Assembly (NCBI GenBank): GCA_964413935.1
Contig: CAYPTY010000008.1
Coordinates: 1-64,000 of the forward strand
DNA length: 64,000 nt
Origin: CAYPTY01 sp964413935
GTDB lineage: Bacteria > Bacteroidota > Rhodothermia > Balneolales > Balneolaceae
Direction: 5' to 3'
Below, one piece after another: positions 8,422 through 17,304 of the stretch. Every line of letters starts with the position of its first letter. The stretch's first letter is position 1. Below the pieces are notes generated by a model. The model ran no database searches and was not told the DNA's origin. It saw nothing but the letters and a program-made list of their open reading frames with translations. The translations under genes and the position numbers were made by a program.

Positions 8422-9159
8422 TTAAAGTTCGGAAATCAGCTCGTTATACCTTTTTTTCAGCAGCTGAACATCCTCCCAGCAGGGGCGTTTCCAGTTCGGA
8501 TTGCGCAGCAGGGCAGCGGGATGATAGGTTACCATCAGTTCGATGCCATCCATGAAGGGATGAAACTTCTGCCGCATATTTTTCAGGCTGTCCTCTTTTC
8601 CGAGAAGGGTGGTGCCTGATACTTTGCCCACACACAAAATCAGCTTTGGATTGATAATCTCGATCTGCCGCATCAGGTAGGGCAGGCTGCGTTCACGTTC
8701 CTCAGGCTTCGGGTCTCGATTATTTGGCGGGCGATGCTTTAGTATGTTGGCGATGTACACATCCTCCCGTTCAAAATCGATAGCCTTTAGAATTTTGGTC
8801 AGCAGTTGTCCGGCTTTGCCTACAAATGGTTCCCCCTGCTGATCTTCCTGTTCACCGGGAGCTTCCCCGATCACCATCAGATCGGCATCTGAATTTCCAA
8901 TGCCAAACACGAGATTGGTACCTTCCAGATCGGTTTTCAGATCCGCAGCCTTCGCGCAAAAGTCCTGTAATTCGTCCAGATTCTGCAAGGCCTGAAGCTG
9001 CTCATTAAGATCCGGTTCCTTATCCATGTTCTCAACAACAGGCTGATCAGGGGTTTTGTTTGCTGATGTAGACGTTATTTCGGCCTCTCCATAAATTTCT
9101 CTCTGGCTCTGCAGGTAATTGAGGGTTTTCCGGATCAGTTCTTCCCGGCTTTCTGACAT
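8422..9159 (-). CDS. Family-4 type uracil-DNA glycosylase lacking most iron-sulfur cysteines
   Basis: Removes uracil from DNA, 245 residues with about 70 extra residues at the N-terminus. The catalytic block GEAPGEQEDQQGEPFVGKAG (98-117) and the late motif HPAALLRNP (213-221) are typical of family 4. Family 4 normally holds a 4Fe-4S cluster with a C-x2-C pair, a cysteine in KCRPP and one about 16 residues later. Here only C68 could correspond to the first. The second is alanine, KCRPP reads KHRPP (141-145), and the fourth site lies in ERERSLPYL. The cluster is probably absent. It starts 3 bases after the mtaB stop and shares its transcript. Confidence 0.88.
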   Translation of the reverse strand: MSESREELIRKTLNYLQSQREIYGEAEITSTSANKTPDQPVVENMDKEPDLNEQLQALQNLDELQDFCAKAADLKTDLEGTNLVFGIGNSDADLMVIGEAPGEQEDQQGEPFVGKAGQLLTKILKAIDFEREDVYIANILKHRPPNNRDPKPEERERSLPYLMRQIEIINPKLILCVGKVSGTTLLGKEDSLKNMRQKFHPFMDGIELMVTYHPAALLRNPNWKRPCWEDVQLLKKRYNELISEL

Positions 9160-9162
9160 AAT

Positions 9163-10497
9163 TTATCCGATGAGTGAGCTTATAACGGCTTCTTCCTGCA
9201 GGAATTCCTGCGGCAGTTCTGCCTCAAATGACTGGTTTTTGTTGATGTGGCCCAGTTCTGCATGTACGATCTGGTTTACCAGCCTTGGGGAATATCCGGC
9301 TTCCACACGGATGTAGTTGTCGGTCCAGCCCGCGATCTTGCCGTCTTTATTTTCCTCTTCAAAAAGGACAGGGCGAGTGGATCCAATAAATCTTCGGTTG
9401 AATTCAAAACGCTTGCTGGCCGATAGCCTGCGGAGTTTGTGGGTGCGTTTTTTCCGGATCGGTTTGTCTACCACCTGTTCAAGGCTGAGTGCGTGGGTAT
9501 TAGGCCGTTCAGAATAGGTAAATACATGCAGGTAGGATACATCCAGGCTTTGGATGAACTCAAAGGATTCCTGAAAAAGGGCTTCGGTTTCGCCGGGATG
9601 CCCGGTGATCACATCCACGCCGATGGCGGCATCAGGCATGAGTTTCCGGATAAGCTCCACGCGCTGCTGATACAGGTCGCTGCGATAGCGACGGCGCATC
9701 AGCTTCAGCATTTCATCCGAACCGCTTTGAAGTGGAATGTGAAAATGAGGTTGAAGAGTGCGGGATTCGGCTGCAAAATGGATGATATCATCATGCAGCA
9801 GATTGGGCTCGATGGAGGAGACCCTTAAACGCTGAAGGCCGTCAATCTTGTCCAGTTCCATCAATAACTGCAGAAAATCCTCATCGGTGCCATATCCAAA
9901 ATCACCGGCATTCACACCCGTTACTATGATTTCTTTGAAACCTTCCTCCACCAGTAACTGGGCATTACGCACTACAGTTTCGATCTTGGGAGAACGGCTT
10001 TTGCCTCTTGCCAGGGGTATGGTGCAGAATGAGCATTTGTAGTTGCAGCCATCCTGTATTTTCAGGAAGGCCCGGGTGCGATCGTCAGAGGAGAAGGCAT
10101 TGTGGAAATCAACGGCTTCATTTACATCCGAAGCGTAGACAATGGTTTTTTCCTGTTTGATAAAATCGTCGAAGAGGTCGAGCAGGTGGAATTTATGTTT
10201 GGCATCTAGCACCACATCCACACCTTCGATGGCGGCAATTTCTTCGGGTTCCAGCTGGGCATAGCAGCCAACAACGGCCACAAAGGCATCCGGATTTTGC
10301 TTCAGGGCACGGCGCACGGTCTTTCGGCAGGCGGAGTTGGCATCCAGCGTTACCGAACAGGTGTTGATCACGTACATATCGGCCTTATCCGTGAATGCAC
10401 GGATTTCATAACCTTCATCCATAAAATCCCTGCGCATGGATGAGGTTTCGGAGAAATTAAGTCTGCAACCCAGTGTTTCGAAGGCGACGCTTTTCAT
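9163..10497 (-). CDS. mtaB: tRNA t6A37 methylthiotransferase MtaB
   Basis: Radical-SAM methylthiotransferase that converts t6A37 to ms2t6A37 in tRNAs decoding ANN codons. It has 444 residues. The N-terminal UPF0004 domain supplies three cysteines (TLGCRLN, NTCSV, VGCYAQ) for the auxiliary cluster. The radical-SAM domain holds CxxxCxxC in DGCNYKCSFC at about 155, followed by PLARGKSRS. A TRAM-like C-terminal domain follows (VLFEEENKDGKIAGWTDNY). The TLGCRLN start and lack of MiaB-specific features favour MtaB over MiaB or RimO. It is the first gene of a two-gene operon with the uracil-DNA glycosylase. Confidence 0.93.
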   Translation of the reverse strand: MKSVAFETLGCRLNFSETSSMRRDFMDEGYEIRAFTDKADMYVINTCSVTLDANSACRKTVRRALKQNPDAFVAVVGCYAQLEPEEIAAIEGVDVVLDAKHKFHLLDLFDDFIKQEKTIVYASDVNEAVDFHNAFSSDDRTRAFLKIQDGCNYKCSFCTIPLARGKSRSPKIETVVRNAQLLVEEGFKEIIVTGVNAGDFGYGTDEDFLQLLMELDKIDGLQRLRVSSIEPNLLHDDIIHFAAESRTLQPHFHIPLQSGSDEMLKLMRRRYRSDLYQQRVELIRKLMPDAAIGVDVITGHPGETEALFQESFEFIQSLDVSYLHVFTYSERPNTHALSLEQVVDKPIRKKRTHKLRRLSASKRFEFNRRFIGSTRPVLFEEENKDGKIAGWTDNYIRVEAGYSPRLVNQIVHAELGHINKNQSFEAELPQEFLQEEAVISSLIG

Positions 10498-10538
10498 TCA
10501 GGAAAGATACGGATTAGCTGGCAATTCTGAGAGGGCAA

Positions 10539-12758
10539 TCAGGAGTTTTGGAGGGCTTCATCAAGGGGTTTTTCCTGCGGTATGAAATCCATACTGAAAC
10601 GAAAGCCATCATCGCCTTCAACCTCAATGTGTTCAGCCTCTAGCTGATAACTCAGGTTATAGATGAGGGAGAAGCCCAGTGAACTTTCAGCCATTTTTTC
10701 CACATTAAAGTTATCAGGGAGGCCTATTCCGTCATCCTCATAGCTGAGAAACCATCGCCGATCGGCTTCAAACAGGCGAATGCTGATGTTGCCTTCCTCA
10801 GATTCAGAAAATGCATGCTTATAGGAGTTATTGATCAGCTCATTAAGCAGCAAACCAAATGGAATGGCCTGAGTGGCATTCATGCTGATGCTGCCGGTGT
10901 TAATATGAAAGTGAATGTCCAGATTTTTGGAATTGTAGGAACCGGAAATACCCTCACTCAATTGTTCCACAAGCTGCTGTATGCTGATGTCAGCGAAATT
11001 TTCGGATCCGTATAACAGCTCGTGCACTTTGGCAATGGATAAAATTCGGTTCTGTGAATCAAGCAGGATGGATTTCATTTCCTCATCCTCGAGGGTATGA
11101 CGTTGCAGGTCGATGAGTCCTGATATCACAGCCAGATTGTTTTTAACCCGGTGATGGATTTCAGCCAGCAGGATTTCCTTCTCTTTCAGTGAGCTTTGAA
11201 GGGAATCTTCATGGGCTTTGATATCACTGATATCATGAATAGCGCCATCATAGTAGCGTACACTACCGTCGTCATTAAAGATCACCGAAGAACTTACCAG
11301 ACCCCAGAAGGTGGTGCCATCTTTCCGGCGCAACAGTACTTCATCATCGTCGGCTTTGCCACTGGTATCGATATCCGTCAGCTTTGTTTCTCTCTCCGAA
11401 GAATCGGCATAAAACTCTGAGGGCTTCATTTGCAATACTTCTTCCACCGAATCATAGCCGAACATTTTCACGAAGCCTTCATTCACGTATACGAGTTTAT
11501 CGTCTTTTGTTGAGCGATACAGGCCTTCCATCAGATTCTTGTTGATGGAGGAAAGCAGGCTTTCGCTGTCTGAGAGGCGCTGAACCATTTTCACCAGTGT
11601 AGCTTCCACCCGTTTCTTTTGTGTGATATCATGGAAGATGACCTGAATGGCTTTCTGATCGTTGAAGTGGACCACGGCACCGGTAACTTCAGCAAAGAAG
11701 GGGGTACCATCCAGCCGGAGTAATTTCTCTTCCACAAAGGGCACCTCCTCATTCTGCAGTAATTTCTCAATGCGGTCCATAGCTGCCTCAGCATAATCCG
11801 GATGAACAAAGCGTTTAATTTTCTGTCCGGTGACTTCATCCTCACTTTTAGCTCCCAGTAACTTTAAAGCGGCTTTATTGGCAAACAGCACATAGCTCTC
11901 ATTGTGCACCACAACCCCGTTAATACTGGTGTCTACCAGCTCCCGGTATCTTTCTTCACTCTTAATCAGCTGTTGTTCATATGCATGCCGGTTCGTTGTA
12001 TCGCGAACAACACCCAGAATCCCGTAGACTTCACGTTTTTCGTTTCTAAGCGGCATAAAATTATGTGAGGCGGTTCCAAGGCGCCCATCGGGATACATGA
12101 ATTCCAGCTCAAGATCAAAAACCGGCTTCCCGACCAAAGCTTGTTTCTTGGCTTCCATCACCTCAGGCTGAATATCAGGGAAGTGTTTATGAAGGGGGTC
12201 GCCAATTACATCCTCTTTGCTTTTACCGGTGATCTCAGCCATTGCTGAATTCCAGTAAGTGTAGCGATAGTCTTTGTCGAGGACCAGGATGCCGGCTTTC
12301 ATGGATTCACAGACATGAACAAAAAGGTTCTCATTTACATACTTCTGGCTGAGTGCCTCTTTAGCTTTCTGATCAGTATCAAACAGCTTAAGCGCTGAGC
12401 GAATGGTTTGCTGTACAATGAAAGGATGAGTTTCCTTTATAATGCATCCGTAGTCACCCGGGCAATAATGTTCCGATCTGGATTCAAGCATTTTTACTGA
12501 GCAAACCGGGATTACAGCTACCGGCCTGATGTGTGTAAAGGAGTTCATGCAGTGTTTGAACTCATCTTCCAAGAAACTATCGGCATCCAGCAATATTACA
12601 TCAAAATCACCGCTCAGATGCAGTTTCTTGGCGTGGTTGAAATCCAGAACTTCTCTCACTGTGAGAAATTCTGCTTTCAGCCCCTCAATCACAGAGCCGA
12701 AGTCTGCTCTGTCATCATTCAGGAGGAGTATGTTTACTCGTTTGTTATTACTCATCAT
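10539..12758 (-). CDS. Hybrid sensor histidine kinase: receiver, three PAS, HisKA_2/HATPase
   Basis: Cytoplasmic signalling kinase of 739 residues with no membrane segment. About 7-125 is a receiver-like domain with LLNDD near the start, DVILLDADS and a late lysine (IIKE) where the usual Lys-Pro would be. Three PAS domains follow (about 140-265, 270-390, 395-515), marked by YTYWNSAMAEITGKS, FANKAALKLLG and VYVNEGFVKMFGY. The dimerisation helix EIHHRVKNNLAVISGL places it in the HisKA_2/HWE-like group. The ATPase domain has LLLNELINNSYKHAF and DDGIGLP. No cognate regulator lies adjacent. The nearest response regulator, at 19141, is OmpR-type, so partnership is not implied. Confidence 0.9.
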   Translation of the reverse strand: MMSNNKRVNILLLNDDRADFGSVIEGLKAEFLTVREVLDFNHAKKLHLSGDFDVILLDADSFLEDEFKHCMNSFTHIRPVAVIPVCSVKMLESRSEHYCPGDYGCIIKETHPFIVQQTIRSALKLFDTDQKAKEALSQKYVNENLFVHVCESMKAGILVLDKDYRYTYWNSAMAEITGKSKEDVIGDPLHKHFPDIQPEVMEAKKQALVGKPVFDLELEFMYPDGRLGTASHNFMPLRNEKREVYGILGVVRDTTNRHAYEQQLIKSEERYRELVDTSINGVVVHNESYVLFANKAALKLLGAKSEDEVTGQKIKRFVHPDYAEAAMDRIEKLLQNEEVPFVEEKLLRLDGTPFFAEVTGAVVHFNDQKAIQVIFHDITQKKRVEATLVKMVQRLSDSESLLSSINKNLMEGLYRSTKDDKLVYVNEGFVKMFGYDSVEEVLQMKPSEFYADSSERETKLTDIDTSGKADDDEVLLRRKDGTTFWGLVSSSVIFNDDGSVRYYDGAIHDISDIKAHEDSLQSSLKEKEILLAEIHHRVKNNLAVISGLIDLQRHTLEDEEMKSILLDSQNRILSIAKVHELLYGSENFADISIQQLVEQLSEGISGSYNSKNLDIHFHINTGSISMNATQAIPFGLLLNELINNSYKHAFSESEEGNISIRLFEADRRWFLSYEDDGIGLPDNFNVEKMAESSLGFSLIYNLSYQLEAEHIEVEGDDGFRFSMDFIPQEKPLDEALQNS

Positions 12759-13027
12759 TTGCCGGCAATGGTCTTAGTGTAATATTCGGCAGAAACAGAC
12801 CAGTATTAAGCTAAGATTAAGACTTTTATAAGCCACAAGGTGTAAAAAAAGTTCACAGCATATATATAAACAGTCAGATACAGCAGTGATCCGTATTTTC
12901 CTTTAACCGGTATTCTGTTTGTCGACCCTGTTTTACGTTTATCGATGATTTGACAAATGTTGTCGAAAAACAGGCTATATGCCATAATGGTCTAAGTATT
13001 ATTGCACCGAACAAAAAAACAAGTGCA
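12759..13027. other. Divergent intergenic region with inverted repeats
   Basis: AT-rich spacer between the kinase and the sugar transferase starts. It holds CCTGTTTT (12927-12934) with its inverted partner AAAACAGG (12967-12974), and the 11-base odd palindrome ATTTG-A-CAAAT at about 12947-12957. I find no open frame here that looks coding. Confidence 0.4.
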
Positions 13028-13765
13028 ATGAATAAACGAATTTTTGACATCCTGGTGAGCAGCCTGCTGCTGTTTATGATAAGCCCCATACTTCTGGCAG
13101 TCATTATTGCGATGAAGCTGGAGAGCCGTGGTCCGGTTTTTTATGTGTCCAGTCGGGTAGGGCAGGGCTACAAGATTTTTAAGCTCTACAAGTTCCGCAC
13201 CATGTTTAGGGATGCGGATAAACGGCTGGATGACCTCAAACATCTGAATCAATATGCCGGCGAAGTACAGCAGTCTGACGATCTGAGTGTATGTAAGTGC
13301 TGCATTGAAAAAGGCCGGCCCTGCTCTGCATTGCTTTTCCATGACGGAGAAGAAATCTGTGAGGAATTGTATCTGAAGCGACAGGCCGTTGAACAGGAAG
13401 AAACGTTTGTGAAAATCGTAAACGATCCCAGAATCACGAAAGTGGGCAAATTCCTGCGCAATACCAGTATAGACGAGTTGCCCCAGCTGATTAATGTCCT
13501 GAAAGGAGATATGAGCCTGGTGGGTAATCGACCTCTGCCATTATACGAAGCTGAACAACTCACCCGTGATGAAGCCTCACTCCGTTTTGCTGCTCCGGCA
13601 GGAATTACCGGACTTTGGCAGGTTACCCAGCGGGGTAAAGGAGAGGTGAGCCCTGAGGAGCGCATACAGCTGGATAACAGCTATGCTCAATCCTATAGCC
13701 TCTGGTTCGATTTTAAAATCATGTTCATGACCATACCAGCCCTATTCCAGAGCGAAAATGTTTAA
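13028..13765 (+). CDS. Bacterial sugar transferase (polyisoprenyl-phosphate hexose-1-phosphate transferase)
   Basis: Initiating enzyme of surface polysaccharide synthesis, moving a sugar-1-phosphate onto undecaprenyl phosphate, 245 residues. It starts with one membrane segment (about 7-30), then KLYKFRTM, DELPQLINVLKGDMSLVGNR and the PAGITGLWQVTQRG block of PF02397. I chose ATG 13028 (MNKRIFD) because family members begin at this helix; an upstream ATG at 12950 adds 26 unlikely residues. Between the KFRTM motif and the core is an insert rich in cysteine (CKCCIEKGRPC, then C about 13 residues on) that could bind a metal. Its stop overlaps the start of the next small gene by 8 bases. No other capsule genes are adjacent. 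Confidence 0.9.
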   Translation: MNKRIFDILVSSLLLFMISPILLAVIIAMKLESRGPVFYVSSRVGQGYKIFKLYKFRTMFRDADKRLDDLKHLNQYAGEVQQSDDLSVCKCCIEKGRPCSALLFHDGEEICEELYLKRQAVEQEETFVKIVNDPRITKVGKFLRNTSIDELPQLINVLKGDMSLVGNRPLPLYEAEQLTRDEASLRFAAPAGITGLWQVTQRGKGEVSPEERIQLDNSYAQSYSLWFDFKIMFMTIPALFQSENV

Positions 13766-13949
13766 ATACCTGATCATATCGCTTTTTCTGTTCCTGATCG
13801 GAGCAAAAACCCTTTCGGCTCAGGAATTTGATGCGGAATACCACCGCATGGTTGCCGATACCCTTGCTAAAATGGGGCTTGCTAACAGTCAGGTGATTGA
13901 ACAGCAGGATTATGAACTCATGATCCGTGATGAAAAGATCAAAAGATGA
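13758..13949 (+). CDS. Small secreted hypothetical protein
   Basis: A 63-residue protein overlapping the end of the sugar transferase by 8 bases. The first 22 residues form a convincing signal peptide (FKYLIISLFLFLIGAKTLSAQ). The mature part is about 41 residues, charged and probably helical, with no cysteine. I do not recognise it. The overlap suggests translational coupling. It also overlaps the convergent DUF6868 gene by 11 bases at its 3' end. Confidence 0.55.
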   Translation: MFKYLIISLFLFLIGAKTLSAQEFDAEYHRMVADTLAKMGLANSQVIEQQDYELMIRDEKIKR

Positions 13950-14178
13950 GCAAAACAATCCAGGGTACCAGGAAAAAAATAAAGATCATCATTTTATACA
14001 CGGCCATGGATTGGTAATGAATGCGATGGAAATCTTCTTCTGACAGTTTAAACCATCGACCGTGAAGCTTCATCACCAGATTATTTCCAAAAACAAAGAA
14101 AATAAACCAGAAAAGCAGGATACCATAATTGATAAGGGTACCCCAGCCAAAGAATTCGCGGAGCATTTCTAAAGTCAT
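13939..14178 (-). CDS. DUF6868 family small membrane protein
   Basis: A 79-residue protein with two predicted membrane helices (about 12-36 and 62-79) and the N-terminal signature MTLEMLREFFGWGTLINYG seen in DUF6868 proteins. Function is unknown. A strong ribosome site (GGAGGG) lies just before the ATG. It is transcribed alone, convergent with the sugar transferase pair and divergent from korA. Confidence 0.75.
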   Translation of the reverse strand: MTLEMLREFFGWGTLINYGILLFWFIFFVFGNNLVMKLHGRWFKLSEEDFHRIHYQSMAVYKMMIFIFFLVPWIVLLIF

Positions 14179-14265
14179 TTTTCCCTCCTTTTATTATTGA
14201 TAAATATATCATTCCCGTATGAAGATATTTTGAATGCCGAAAGGGAATAGACAGCACTGCAGCAT

Positions 14266-14273
14266 TAATTTTG
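14266..14273 (+). promoter_or_regulatory. Possible -7 element (TAnnTTTG) for korAB
   Basis: TAATTTTG is an exact match to TAnnTTTG, 66 bases before the korA start. No good -33 partner is visible at the usual distance. Confidence 0.35.
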
Positions 14274-14339
14274 GTTTCATTTCATTGTGAAAAAAGAGAC
14301 CTTTCCAAGTCAGCATAAATCACGCAAAATAACCACTGA

Positions 14340-16205
14340 ATGACCAGAAAAGAGATTCAGCGCGAAGAGGTAACCATCCGCTTCGCAGGTGATTCCGGCG
14401 ACGGCATGCAACTTACCGGATCGCTGTTCACCAACGTCACCGCCCTTGAAGGCAATGACCTCAGAACCCTTCCAGAATTCCCGGCTGAAATACGCGCACC
14501 AGCCGGTACTGTACCCGGAGTTTCCTCCTTTCAGCTGCAATTTGGCTCCAGGGAAATCATGACTCCCGGAGACCAGGTAGACGTATTGGTTGCAATGAAT
14601 TCAGCTGCCCTCAAAGCTAACCTGAAACTGCTGCGCATGGGTGGAACCATCATTGCAAATACGGCCGGCTTTGATAAAAAGAACCTGAGTCTGGCTAAAT
14701 ATCCGGATGGTGTTAATCCACTTAAAGACGGAAGCCTGAAAAACTATACCGTACTCGAAATTGACGTGAGTAAGCTGAATAAAGAGGCTCATGTGGATAC
14801 CGACCTGTCCTATAAAGACCAGGAGCGAACCAAGAATATGTTTGTACTCGGCTTGCTTTACTGGATGTACAACAGGCCGATGGATTCCACTATCGCCTTC
14901 CTCAATCGAAAGTTTGGTAAAAATCCGGAAATCGCTGAAGCCAATATCAAGGTGCTTAAAGCAGGGTATCACTTTGGGGAAACCACAGAAATTTTTACCA
15001 CCCGGTATACCATCAAAGAAGCAAAACTGAAACCGGGTGTGTACCGGAATGTGACCGGTAACGATGCAACCGTGCTGGGTTTGGTAGCGGCTACTAAGAA
15101 GAGCCGCTTGCCATTGTTTTTCGGATCCTATCCCATAACACCGGCATCCGATATTCTTCACGGGCTATCCCGCCACAAAAATTACGGCATCATCACCTTC
15201 CAGGCTGAAGATGAAATTGCTGCGGTAACCTCCTGTATCGGTGCGGCTTTTGGCGGTGCTCTTGGAGTAACCTCTTCATCCGGTCCGGGCGTAGCTCTGA
15301 AAGGGGAGGCTATAGGACTTGCCGTTATGCTTGAACTTCCACTGGTGATCATCAATGTACAGCGTGCAGGACCGTCAACCGGAATGCCCACAAAAACGGA
15401 GCAATCAGACCTCATGCAGGCAATCTATGGCAGAAACGGAGAAAGCCCTGTGGTGGTGGTGGCACCGAAATCGCCGGCTGATTGCTTCAATATGATTTTT
15501 GAAGCCTCTCGCATCGCGCTGGAGCATATGATCCCGGTTTTCTTTATGTCGGATGGATACCTGGCCAACGGCTCTGAGCCCTGGAAATTCCCGCAATCCG
15601 CTGATTTAAAAGACATCGAAATAACCTTTGAACCGGGTCGTAAAGAAAGTCCGGAACCCTTCCTGCCTTACAAGCGTGACGAGCGACTGGTGCGCTCCTG
15701 GGCCATACCCGGAACTCCGGGAATCGAGCATCGCGTAGGGGGACTTGAAAAAGAGGATGAGACCGGAAATGTAAGCTACGATCCGGATAACCATCAGAAG
15801 ATGGTGGAACTGCGCCGGGATAAAAGAGACAAAGTGGCCGATTTTATCCCCCTCCAGAAAATGGATCAGGGTGAAGAAGAAGGGGATGTGCTGGTGATCG
15901 GATGGGGTTCAACCTATGGATCAATTCGCTCAGCAGTCCATGAGTTGCGAGATAAGGGCATGTCGGTTTCTCATGCGCACCTGAATTATATCGCACCATT
16001 CCCCAGAAACCTGGGCGAACTGATTCGTGGCTTTAACCGAGTAGTGGTACCCGAGGTAAATGACGGGCAACTGGTACGCATGATACGTGACCAGTTTAGA
16101 GTCAACGCCATTGCCATAAATAAAATCAAAGGTTTACCCTTTGGCGTGAATGAGCTCAAAGAAATGATAATCAACAGCATTGATGCTGAGAAAGAAGTAG
16201 TCTAA
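14340..16205 (+). CDS. korA: 2-oxoacid:ferredoxin oxidoreductase, alpha subunit (gamma-alpha fusion)
   Basis: Large subunit of the enzyme that oxidatively decarboxylates a 2-oxoacid, probably 2-oxoglutarate, with CoA and ferredoxin. It has 621 residues. The gamma-like domain comes first (RFAGDSGDGMQLTGS, about 13-27; residues 1-190). The pyrimidine-binding alpha domain follows, marked by GSYPITPASDILHGL, FQAEDEIAAV and AGPSTGMPTKTEQSDL. This fused arrangement plus a separate beta subunit is the usual two-subunit KorAB form. The beta gene starts 4 bases after the stop. The choice of 2-oxoglutarate over pyruvate is inferred from overall similarity. Confidence 0.92.
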   Translation: MTRKEIQREEVTIRFAGDSGDGMQLTGSLFTNVTALEGNDLRTLPEFPAEIRAPAGTVPGVSSFQLQFGSREIMTPGDQVDVLVAMNSAALKANLKLLRMGGTIIANTAGFDKKNLSLAKYPDGVNPLKDGSLKNYTVLEIDVSKLNKEAHVDTDLSYKDQERTKNMFVLGLLYWMYNRPMDSTIAFLNRKFGKNPEIAEANIKVLKAGYHFGETTEIFTTRYTIKEAKLKPGVYRNVTGNDATVLGLVAATKKSRLPLFFGSYPITPASDILHGLSRHKNYGIITFQAEDEIAAVTSCIGAAFGGALGVTSSSGPGVALKGEAIGLAVMLELPLVIINVQRAGPSTGMPTKTEQSDLMQAIYGRNGESPVVVVAPKSPADCFNMIFEASRIALEHMIPVFFMSDGYLANGSEPWKFPQSADLKDIEITFEPGRKESPEPFLPYKRDERLVRSWAIPGTPGIEHRVGGLEKEDETGNVSYDPDNHQKMVELRRDKRDKVADFIPLQKMDQGEEEGDVLVIGWGSTYGSIRSAVHELRDKGMSVSHAHLNYIAPFPRNLGELIRGFNRVVVPEVNDGQLVRMIRDQFRVNAIAINKIKGLPFGVNELKEMIINSIDAEKEVV

Positions 16206-16209
16206 GCAT

Positions 16210-17283
16210 ATGACATCCAGAATTGATGATTTTTTGACGGAAACGGCAACCCTAACCGAGCCTGATTTCGAGTATACATCCAAAGACTTTGCTTCCGATC
16301 AGGATGTGCGATGGTGTCCTGGCTGCGGGGATTACACCATCCTGAAGCAGGTACAAAACGCGATGCCTGAATTGGGTATTTCACGCGAAAAGATTGTGTT
16401 TGTATCCGGTATCGGCTGTGCAGCCCGATTTCCATACTACATGGATACCTTTGGTGTGCATTCGATTCATGGTCGGGCACCGGCCATGGCAACCGGCCTC
16501 AAGGTGACCCGCCCGGATTTGAGTGTCTGGATTATAACTGGTGATGGCGACTCCCTTTCTATCGGCGGAAATCACTTTGCCCATCTGCTGCGCAGAAATG
16601 TGAACGTGAATCTGTTGCTCTTCAATAATCAGATTTACGGGCTAACCAAAGGACAGTATTCCCCGACTTCACCCCGGGGTACAACCACAAAATCCACACC
16701 TTTTGGCTCGGTTGACAATCCCTTTAATCCGCTGGCTTTTAGTCTGGGTGCTGATGCTACTTTTGTAGCACGTGCAATGGACCGTGATCCCAAGCATCTA
16801 AAGGAAATGATTATGCGTGCTTCGCAGCACAAGGGAACCTCGATGCTTGAAATCTATCAGAACTGCATCGTCTTCAACGATGGGGCCTTCTCCATATTTA
16901 CGGATAAAAAATCACGCCCCCGTGAAACAGTGTATCTGCAGCATGGAGAACCGGTGATATTCGGTGAGAATAGCGATAAGGGAGTTCGGCTTGATGGCCT
17001 GAGACCGGAAGTGGTTGATCTGGGTAATGGTTTTTCAAGAGATGACCTTTGGATTCACGATGAAAAGGATATCACCAAAGCACAATTGCTTTCCAGATTT
17101 TTTGAACACCCGGATGGGGAAGGCGGACTGGCCTTCCCTCGACCTTTCGGTGTGCTCTATGCAGTAGATCGTCCGGTGTACGACGAAAGCGTATTGCTTC
17201 AGATTGAAGACGCCATCCAAAGAAAACCGAAAACGGATCTGGATAAACTACTCCGCGGTACGGATACCTGGGAAGTTAAATAA
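16210..17283 (+). CDS. korB: 2-oxoacid:ferredoxin oxidoreductase, beta subunit
   Basis: Thiamine-diphosphate and iron-sulfur subunit, 357 residues. CPGCGDYTIL (about 35-44) and GIGCAARFPYY supply cluster cysteines, with a further cysteine in NCIVFNDGAF. The TPP-binding motif runs from GDGDSLSIGGNH to NNQIYGLTKGQ. Partner of korA directly upstream. The product would feed reduced ferredoxin and succinyl-CoA (or acetyl-CoA) into central metabolism. It converges with bioB, 21 bases away, with no evident terminator between them. Confidence 0.93.
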   Translation: MTSRIDDFLTETATLTEPDFEYTSKDFASDQDVRWCPGCGDYTILKQVQNAMPELGISREKIVFVSGIGCAARFPYYMDTFGVHSIHGRAPAMATGLKVTRPDLSVWIITGDGDSLSIGGNHFAHLLRRNVNVNLLLFNNQIYGLTKGQYSPTSPRGTTTKSTPFGSVDNPFNPLAFSLGADATFVARAMDRDPKHLKEMIMRASQHKGTSMLEIYQNCIVFNDGAFSIFTDKKSRPRETVYLQHGEPVIFGENSDKGVRLDGLRPEVVDLGNGFSRDDLWIHDEKDITKAQLLSRFFEHPDGEGGLAFPRPFGVLYAVDRPVYDESVLLQIEDAIQRKPKTDLDKLLRGTDTWEVK

Positions 17284-17304
17284 GTAACAGGTAATACGTT
17301 TATC

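Noticed and set aside
10815..11015. Plus-strand frames inside the histidine kinase gene
   Set aside because: Shadows of the kinase reading frame.
12915..12974. CTGTTTGTCGAC and CCTGTTTT with inverted partners as an operator pair
   Set aside because: Partners are imperfect or compete with each other; spacing is irregular and not informative without comparison.
12874..13104. Minus-strand 76-codon frame at the sugar transferase promoter
   Set aside because: No homology features, low-complexity basic composition, overlaps a real gene start.
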